Program-made: the position numbers and the translations under genes
Part shown: in pieces, positions 58,694-64,000 of the stretch
Position numbering within the stretch: position 1 is the stretch's first letter
Layout: each line of letters starts with the position of its first letter
Notes under the pieces: generated by a model
Database searches by the model: none
What the model was told of the DNA's origin: nothing
What the model saw: only the letters and a program-made list of their open reading frames with translations
From: Rhodoferax sp.
GTDB taxonomy: Bacteria; Pseudomonadota; Gammaproteobacteria; Burkholderiales; Burkholderiaceae_C
Reading direction: 5' to 3'
NCBI GenBank assembly: GCA_031291295.1
Contig: JARLJI010000260.1
Coordinates: 248,001-312,000, forward strand
DNA length: 64,000 nucleotides

Positions 58694-58733
58694 TGCGACA
58701 TATTCTCACGAACATAACGTATAGGATGTCGCA
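58694..58733. promoter_or_regulatory. Inverted repeat, likely activator site
   Basis: Arms TGCGACAT (58694-58701) and ATGTCGCA (58726-58733), perfect complements 24 bases apart, lie about 100 to 140 bases upstream of the predicted start of the aldehyde dehydrogenase transcript, the usual distance for an enhancer-binding protein. Confidence 0.5.
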
Positions 58734-58767
58734 AACGGCGAATCGAGCCTTCCATGGAGACACCTAC

Positions 58768-60669
58768 ATGACTGACGCGCAGACGCAATCATCACTGGTT
58801 GAGCAGGCCCGCGAGCTGTTTTTTGGGCAAGGGCGGGACCCGGCGCCCTGGATCGCGCCGCATATTTCCCGCTCCTGGAACCGCAGCCGGCCGCTTGAAC
58901 GTCAATACAACACCACACCCGAGCCCATCGCACTGGCGCAATTGCATGACCGGCGCGAGCAGGCGAGGCACTTGCTCGAGTGCGCCCAGCCCGAACTCGA
59001 TGGCCTGGCCGAGCACGTGATTGGCAACGGTTGCGTTGTGATCCTGTCGGATGCGAGCGGCCTGATCCTGAATGAAATCGGCAGCCCGGACTTTCTGCCC
59101 AAGGCCGACCGCATTGCACTCAAACCAGGCGTGGAATGGTCGGAAGGCAATCGGGGCACGAACGCGATCGGCACCGCGCTGGCCGAACGTCAAGCGCTCA
59201 TGGTGCTGGGGGGCGAACACTATCTGGCGCAGAACATCGCGCTCGGCTGCGCGGCGGCCCCGATCTTCACCGGACGTGGCGAGGTTGCCGGTATTCTCGA
59301 TATTTCGGGCGAGGCCGTGCATGTGAATCAGCACGCACTGGGACTTGTGCGCATGGCCGCACAGCAGGTCGAGCACCGCATGATGCTGGCGGCGGCCAGC
59401 GGCCATCTCCTGCGATTTCATCACCGTCCGGCGTTGATCGGCACGGCCCGCGAAGGTCTTGTTGTCATTGTGCGGGGCAGGATCGCTGCGGCCAACCGGG
59501 TGGCGCTCGACCTGTTCGGCAGTTCCTGGGACGACTTGCTCGACCAGGATGCCGAACCACTTTTTGGCCTGAGCTGGGCCCGGCTGGAGCGTCAGCGCGG
59601 CCTGCTCACCCTGCCCGATGGACGGCAGATTGCGGCCACCACGGAACGCGCGGCCAAATCGACCGGCACCAGGCTCGCGCAACGTGTGCGCCCGATCACC
59701 GAGCCGGTCGATCCGGTGGCATCGGCGCCAGACGACATCCTGCCACTGCTGCGTCCGGCCGTGCGGGTGCTGGATGGCGGCGTTTCAGTGCTGATTACCG
59801 GGGAGACGGGCAGCGGCAAGGAAGTGTTCGCGCGTCGCCTGCATGGTGCCAGCCGCCGCAGCGGCGGCCCCTTTGTCGCGGTCGACTGCGCTTCCCTGCC
59901 GGAAACCCTGATCGAGGCCGAACTGTTTGGCTATGACGAAGGCGCCTTCACCGGCGCACGGCGCCGGGGCATGCCCGGGCGGATTCGCGAGGCGCACGGT
60001 GGCGTGCTGTTTCTGGACGAAATCGCGGAGATGCCATTGATGCTGCAGACCCGCCTGTTGCGCGTGCTGGAGGAACGCGTTGTCACGCCGCTCGGCGGAG
60101 GTCAGGGCGTACCGGTCGATTTCGACCTCGTTTGCGCGACGCATGGCGATTTGCAGGCGCTGGTGACCCAGGCGCGCTTTCGCGCCGACCTGATGTACCG
60201 GGTGGCCGGCTTCCACGTCACCTTGCCCGCGCTTCGGCACCGGGCGGATCGCCGTGCCCTCATCGCCAGCTTGTTCAGCGAGTTGGGCGCCGGGGCAAAG
60301 CAGTTGCGCCTGGAAACCGACGCACTGCAACTGCTTGCCGCGTATCGATGGCCCGGCAACGTGAGGGAGTTGCGCAGTGTGTTGCGGGCGGTCGTGGCGC
60401 TGGCTGACCCCAGCGATCGAATCGCCGCCGATGCGCTGCCGGCGTATTTGCGCGGCACGTCTTCCATTCAGGACCAGCAGCCGGTCGGGCCAGCGGCGAC
60501 CCGTCCCCAACCGCTGGCCGCGATGACACGCCACGCCATTGACCAGGCGCTCGAAGACTGCGCGGGCGACGTGGCCGAAGCGGCCGGCCGGCTGGGTGTT
60601 CACCGGAGCACTGTTTACCGTCACCTCAGGCAACAGCGAACACCAGCGCGGCCGAGCGCCCCGCGATGA
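58768..60669 (+). CDS. AcoR-like sigma54-dependent activator
   Basis: A 633-residue enhancer-binding protein. A GAF-like sensor domain lies at about residues 80-210. The AAA+ domain has Walker A TGETGSGKE, GAFTGA in YDEGAFTGARRRG, and FLDEIAEMPLMLQ. A Fis-type helix-turn-helix (DVAEAAGRLGVHRSTVYRHL) ends it. AcoR-type proteins activate acetoin, ethanol or aldehyde catabolic genes. The ATG at 58768 has a GGAGACACC stretch upstream; an earlier in-frame ATG at 58693 would start inside the proposed activator site. Confidence 0.92.
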   Translation: MTDAQTQSSLVEQARELFFGQGRDPAPWIAPHISRSWNRSRPLERQYNTTPEPIALAQLHDRREQARHLLECAQPELDGLAEHVIGNGCVVILSDASGLILNEIGSPDFLPKADRIALKPGVEWSEGNRGTNAIGTALAERQALMVLGGEHYLAQNIALGCAAAPIFTGRGEVAGILDISGEAVHVNQHALGLVRMAAQQVEHRMMLAAASGHLLRFHHRPALIGTAREGLVVIVRGRIAAANRVALDLFGSSWDDLLDQDAEPLFGLSWARLERQRGLLTLPDGRQIAATTERAAKSTGTRLAQRVRPITEPVDPVASAPDDILPLLRPAVRVLDGGVSVLITGETGSGKEVFARRLHGASRRSGGPFVAVDCASLPETLIEAELFGYDEGAFTGARRRGMPGRIREAHGGVLFLDEIAEMPLMLQTRLLRVLEERVVTPLGGGQGVPVDFDLVCATHGDLQALVTQARFRADLMYRVAGFHVTLPALRHRADRRALIASLFSELGAGAKQLRLETDALQLLAAYRWPGNVRELRSVLRAVVALADPSDRIAADALPAYLRGTSSIQDQQPVGPAATRPQPLAAMTRHAIDQALEDCAGDVAEAAGRLGVHRSTVYRHLRQQRTPARPSAPR

Positions 60670-60701
60670 TTAGCCTGCCTGCACCTGCAACAATCGCAGG
60701 C

Positions 60702-61049
60702 ATGAAATCCAAAGTGCAGTTCCGCTTTCGCATCTACCGCGATGAGTGCATCGCCATCGGCCCCGGCAAGGTCGCGCTGCTGGAGGCCATCGCCGAGACC
60801 GGCTCGATTTCCGCCGCAGCGCGGCAGCTCGGCATGTCTTACCGGCGCGCCTGGGTGCTGATCGATGAAGTCAACCGCTCGCTCAGCGCACCCGCGGTCA
60901 ATACCTCGACGGGCGGCACGCACGGAGGCGGCTCCGCGCTGACGCCTGTCGGCGAGGAACTGGTCAAGCATTACCGCGCGGTCGAGAGCACGGCGCGCGT
61001 GGCTGCGGCCGCCGACATCACGGCGCTGACCCGGCTGCTCGCGCCATGA
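60702..61049 (+). CDS. Short ModE-type winged-helix regulator
   Basis: A 115-residue protein matching only the N-terminal LysR-like helix-turn-helix domain of ModE: FRIYRDECIAIGPGKVALLEAIAETGSISAAARQLGMSYRRAW. The molybdate-binding C-terminal domains of full ModE are absent, as in the short family common in proteobacteria. The in-frame ATG at 60666 lacks a ribosome site; the Met at 60702 matches the family. A molybdate-box-like site lies 360 bases downstream. Confidence 0.88.
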   Translation: MKSKVQFRFRIYRDECIAIGPGKVALLEAIAETGSISAAARQLGMSYRRAWVLIDEVNRSLSAPAVNTSTGGTHGGGSALTPVGEELVKHYRAVESTARVAAAADITALTRLLAP

Positions 61050-61106
61050 CTTCGAAAGACGGCGCGGCGGCAGCCCGCAGACCTTTGCGATCTTTCGAGC
61101 CTGCCG

Positions 61107-61367
61107 TCATACCCGGTGCAGCCCCGGCGCGGCGCGGTCCAACGCGCCCGGCCCGGTCTTGCGCCTCAGCACCTCGCCCATGTCCTGCGCGTCCATCCGC
61201 GAGATCCGCAGCGACTGTGTCACCCCGCCAGACGTGATCACCGACATCACCATCGAGTCTGAACCCACTTCCTGTTCGATGCGCCATTCCTCCACCTCGG
61301 CCACGAGACGCAGTGCCGCCTCGCCAGAGACGGAATGGACGACCGTGTTGTGCTCGAGGTCAGGCAT
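61107..61367 (-). CDS. Small hypothetical protein next to ModE-type regulator
   Basis: About 86 residues from the Met at 61367 (MPDLEHNTVV); an in-frame ATG at 61412 would add 15 residues but start inside the molybdate-box-like site. The body is rich in Val, Glu and Ser (AALRLVAEVEEWRIEQEVGSDSMVMSVI). No family is recognised and neither start has a clear ribosome site. It is convergent with the ModE-type gene. The coding status is plausible, not proven. Confidence 0.45.
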   Translation of the reverse strand: MPDLEHNTVVHSVSGEAALRLVAEVEEWRIEQEVGSDSMVMSVITSGGVTQSLRISRMDAQDMGEVLRRKTGPGALDRAAPGLHRV

Positions 61368-61412
61368 GCTGCTTTTGTCGGGGGGTTCGGCGATACGCAG
61401 GGAAGGTCGCAT

Positions 61413-61436
61413 CGCTATATTCGTCGATATATAAGG
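61413..61436. promoter_or_regulatory. ModE-box-like palindrome
   Basis: CGCTATAT-N8-ATATAAGG closely matches the layout of the known Escherichia coli modA operator (CGTTATAT-N8-ACATAACG). It overlaps the start region of the small gene at 61107-61412, so ModE-type protein may repress or control it. Confidence 0.6.
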
Positions 61437-61602
61437 AAGATGGTGCCAGTGTATCGCTGCGGCGCTACTTCATCAACGGATCGGACGCTTGATCCGGCCC
61501 GCGTGCAGTGATCGTCTACGGCCAGGGGCAGGCAGCGATCGGGACCAGCCTGCACGACGCGCCAGTCCGCGCCGAGGCGGCATCCCGTTGCCGGCGAACG
61601 GG

Positions 61603-61995
61603 CTACAGCTTGTGCGTCGACAGCAAGATGCTGGTCTCGGTATTGGCAATGCCGGCGAGCAGACGGATCGTTCCGAGCACGCGGTCGAACGCCTCCAGTG
61701 TCTCGGCCTGGAGTTCGGCCACGATGTCCCAGCGCCCGTTCGTGGTGTGCAGCGCGGTGACGTTCGGATGGCCGCGCAGGCTGCGCAGCACCTCGGTGCT
61801 GCGGTTGCCCTCCACCGCGATCGTCATCAACGCGCGGATGCGGTGGGCCTCGACCTGCGGTTTGAGCCGCACCGTGTAGCCCACGATGACGCCCTCGCAA
61901 CGCGATGCGATCGAACGCTCGGCGCGCATCGTCGCGCTGCCGGTGCCCACCATCGAGATGGCCGGCGGTTCGGTGCGCTGCATGCTGGCGGGCAT
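61603..61995 (-). pseudogene. Truncated Lrp/AsnC-family regulator
   Basis: The C-terminal part is an AsnC ligand-binding domain: GVIVGYTVRLKPQVEAHRIRALMTI, EVLRSLRGHPNV, GRWDIVAELQA and the end TSILLSTHKL. The preceding 30 residues only faintly resemble the second half of a helix-turn-helix, and the first half is missing: an in-frame TAG lies a few codons upstream of the first Met and a dispersed repeat sits directly beyond. The gene is probably a remnant. An intact but short protein cannot be excluded. Confidence 0.6.
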
Positions 61996-62014
61996 CCATC
62001 TCGCCAGGCGCTAT

Positions 62015-62058
62015 TGAATTAATAGCTTACCGTTCATACCCCACAAGGGCTACAAGCA
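62015..62058 (+). repeat. Dispersed repeat next to the truncated Lrp-like gene
   Basis: Begins GAATTAATAGCTTACC and ends CCACAAGGGCTACAAGC, matching the intergenic copy at 54806 over the AATTAATAGCT start and the AAGGGCTA end. The rest of 61996-62313 holds no gene and probably the promoter of the transporter operon. Confidence 0.65.
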
Positions 62059-62313
62059 GTTTTTCCTTGAACTCTGGCGACTGCACCGGTGGCGTGATTC
62101 CGGGATGGCGCCGCGCGCGCCGAAAAAATCTCAAAACAGGTACGTTCTGGCATCGTACTGGTGAAACCCCTCATCGATTATCGAAATAAAGTACATATTT
62201 TCTCCATACGAGTATTTATCCCGCAACACAGAGCCCCTATTCTTCGCACTGTCGGCGCGGTGTTGTCAACGCCTTGCGGACCGTTCCCAGCACAACCATC
62301 AGGAGATAAGCTC

Positions 62314-63621
62314 ATGAAACTTTCAGCGACACTCACCCTGGCCGCCGCGATGGCCGTGGCGGGCACAGCACACGCCGCCACCGAGTTGGTCATCGCCACC
62401 GTGAACAACGGTCACATGATCGAGATGCAAAAGCTCACGCCCTTCTTCGAGAAGGCCTATCCCGACATCAAGCTCAAGTGGGTCACGCTGGAAGAAGGCA
62501 CGCTGCGCCAGCGCGTCACAACCGACATTGCCACCAAGGGCGGCCAGTTCGACGTGATGACCATCGGCCTGTACGAAGTGCCGATCTGGTCGAAGAAGGG
62601 CTGGCTCAATCCCATCGCGACGGACGCGGTCTACGACGTGGACGACCTGTTGCCCGCCATCCACACCGGCCTGTCCTACAAGGGCAAGCTCTATGGCGCA
62701 CCGTTCTATGGTGAAAGCTCCATGCTCATGTACCGCAAGGACCTGATGGACAAGGCCGGCGTGACGTTCTCCGGGCGTCCGACCTGGACCCAGGTGCGCG
62801 ATGCGGCCGCCAAGATCAATGACCCGAAGGCCGGTGTCTATGGCATCTGCCTGCGCGGCAAGCCGGGCTGGGGCGACAACATGGCGCTGCTCAGCACCAT
62901 GGTCAACACCTGGGGCGGTCAATGGTTCAACATGAAGTGGCAGCCGCAGCTGGAGAGCAAACCCTGGCACGACGCGATCAGCTTCTACGTCGACATCATG
63001 AAGAAATACGGCCCGCCCGGCGCATCCGCCAACAGCTTCAACGAGAACCTGGCGCTCTTCAACGAGGGCAAGTGCGGCATGTGGGTGGACGCGACGATCG
63101 CGGCCTCGTTCATCAGCGATCCGAAGCAGTCGAAAGTGGCCGACAAGGTAGCCTTCGCGCAGTCGCCGGTGGCTGTCACGCCGAAGGGTGCGAACTGGCT
63201 GTGGTCCTGGAATCTGGCAATCCCGGCCAGCACCCAAAAGGCCGATGCAGCGCAGAAGTTCGTGACCTGGGCCACCTCCAAGGCCTACGTCGACCTGGTG
63301 GCGCAACAGGACGGCTGGGCGCGGGTGCCAACCGGCACGCGTAAATCAACCTACGCCAACCCTGAATTCCAGAAGGTCGCCACATTCGCCCCGGCAGAGC
63401 TGGAGGCGATCAACAGCGCCAATCCGGACGATCCCACGCTCCCGAAGTCACCCTATGTCGGTGTCCAGTATGTCGCCATCCCCGAGTTCCAGTCCATTGG
63501 CGTTGCCGTCGGCCAGCAAATGAGCGCGGCGCTGGCCGGTACGGTCACGGTGGACCAGGCGCTGAAAACCTCGCAGACGATTGTCGAGCGCGACATGCGC
63601 AAGGCCGGCTACTACAAATAA
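62314..63621 (+). CDS. Polyol-type ABC transporter binding protein (SmoE/MtlE-like)
   Basis: A 435-residue family-1 solute-binding protein. The signal peptide is MKLSATLTLAAAMAVAGTAHA and the mature start ATELVIATVNNGHMIEMQ, with later IGLYEVPIWSKKGWL and GICLRGKPGWGDNMAL segments like the sorbitol/mannitol-binding proteins. AGGAG lies nine bases before the ATG; upstream in-frame starts are unsupported. It is followed by a hairpin and a permease gene. Confidence 0.92.
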   Translation: MKLSATLTLAAAMAVAGTAHAATELVIATVNNGHMIEMQKLTPFFEKAYPDIKLKWVTLEEGTLRQRVTTDIATKGGQFDVMTIGLYEVPIWSKKGWLNPIATDAVYDVDDLLPAIHTGLSYKGKLYGAPFYGESSMLMYRKDLMDKAGVTFSGRPTWTQVRDAAAKINDPKAGVYGICLRGKPGWGDNMALLSTMVNTWGGQWFNMKWQPQLESKPWHDAISFYVDIMKKYGPPGASANSFNENLALFNEGKCGMWVDATIAASFISDPKQSKVADKVAFAQSPVAVTPKGANWLWSWNLAIPASTQKADAAQKFVTWATSKAYVDLVAQQDGWARVPTGTRKSTYANPEFQKVATFAPAELEAINSANPDDPTLPKSPYVGVQYVAIPEFQSIGVAVGQQMSAALAGTVTVDQALKTSQTIVERDMRKAGYYK

Positions 63622-63628
63622 GCCCACC

Positions 63629-63651
63629 CCCCTCCCTTTCCGGGGGAGGGG
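63629..63651 (+). terminator. Intercistronic hairpin after the binding-protein gene
   Basis: Arms CCCCTCCC (63629-63636) and GGGAGGGG (63644-63651) with a seven-base loop, no T-run. Such hairpins protect the upstream message or reduce downstream reading, so binding protein is made in excess over permease. Confidence 0.6.
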
Positions 63652-63664
63652 TGACAAGCCAATC

Positions 63665-64000
63665 ATGAATCGACTGATGCCCCGATCGCTGATGGCGCCT
63701 GCCGTGCTCACGCTCTTCCTGTGGATGATCGTGCCGCTGGCGATGACGTTGTATTTCTCCTTCGTCAACTACAACCTGCTGCAGCCGGGCGCGCACACGT
63801 TTGCCAGCATCGAGAATTTCCAGTACTTCATCACCGACCCGGACTTCTGGCCGGCGGTCTGGAACACGCTGCTGCTGATCGGCAGCGTGATCGTGATCAC
63901 GGTGGTGTTCGGAATCCTGCTGGCATTGCTGGTAAACGACCCGTTTCCAGGGCGCGGCATCGTGCGCGTGCTGCTGATCTCCCCGTTCTTCGTCATGCCC
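63665..64000 (+). CDS. Polyol-type ABC transporter permease (SmoF/MtlF-like), partial
   Basis: The first 112 codons of a sugar-type permease, cut by the window end. The protein starts MNRLMPRSLMAPAVLTLFLWMIVP, the usual N-terminal membrane helix, followed by SIENFQYFI, NTLLLIGSVIVITVVFGILLAL and GIVRVLLISPFFVMP. Start ATG at 63665 follows the hairpin by thirteen bases. It belongs to the transporter whose binding protein lies upstream. Confidence 0.9.
   Translation, partial: MNRLMPRSLMAPAVLTLFLWMIVPLAMTLYFSFVNYNLLQPGAHTFASIENFQYFITDPDFWPAVWNTLLLIGSVIVITVVFGILLALLVNDPFPGRGIVRVLLISPFFVMP

Overview
The window looks like the chromosome of a Burkholderiales bacterium, most likely family Comamonadaceae. 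It is GC-rich. Housekeeping genes run hrcA/nadK-recN, rapZ-mutY-dynamin-mutM-TPR-lolB-ispE-tRNA-Gln-prs-rplY-pth and coaD-rsmD-M16-M16-ftsY, a layout I associate with that family. A short dispersed repeat with an ATAGCT start and a GGGCTAnAGGCC-like end occurs at least seven times from 25 kb to 62 kb, and I saw no copy in the first 17 kb.

Region 1 (1-17 kb) is accessory. It opens with the TraG gene of an integrative conjugative element and a small membrane protein. Cargo follows, all on the minus strand. A five-gene module runs DUF4007 protein, 1151-aa P-loop ATPase, DndC-like PAPS-reductase-fold protein, a protein with two GHKL ATPase domains (the second histidine-kinase-like), and a protein with a receiver domain and an unrecognised C-terminus. 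Upstream lies an AbiEi/AbiEii type IV toxin-antitoxin pair fused by overlap to a third gene resembling AbiJ-type proteins. Two palindromes before abiEi look like its operators. The region ends at a tRNA-Arg(ACG) gene, a plausible element boundary. The five-gene module is my best candidate for an undescribed defence system: it has DNA-sulfur-modification and two-component signatures, but the usual DndA/D/E, BREX methylase or PglZ, and any obvious nuclease, are absent here.

Region 2 (17-24 kb) encodes a Fap-like functional amyloid system: a glycine-rich fibre protein, a small secreted partner, a C39 peptidase (FapD-like), a repeat-bearing FapE-like protein, a FapF-like outer-membrane pore, and a sigma54-type activator with a degenerate receiver domain. 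A sigma54-like promoter lies before the fibre gene.

Region 3 (24-51.6 kb) is core genome: heat-shock repression, NAD phosphorylation, recombination and base-excision repair, lipoprotein sorting, isoprenoid and PRPP synthesis, translation, CoA synthesis, an M16 peptidase pair and FtsY. It is interrupted by a dipeptide-type ABC transporter operon ending in an amidase.

Region 4 (51.6-64 kb) holds a YnjB/YnjC-like uptake system without its ATPase, an esterase, a YegD-like Hsp70 protein, an aldehyde dehydrogenase with DUF779 partner under a divergent AcoR-like activator (with a good -24/-12 promoter), a short ModE-type regulator with a molybdate-box-like site nearby, a broken Lrp-like gene, and the start of a polyol-type ABC transporter operon that runs off the window.
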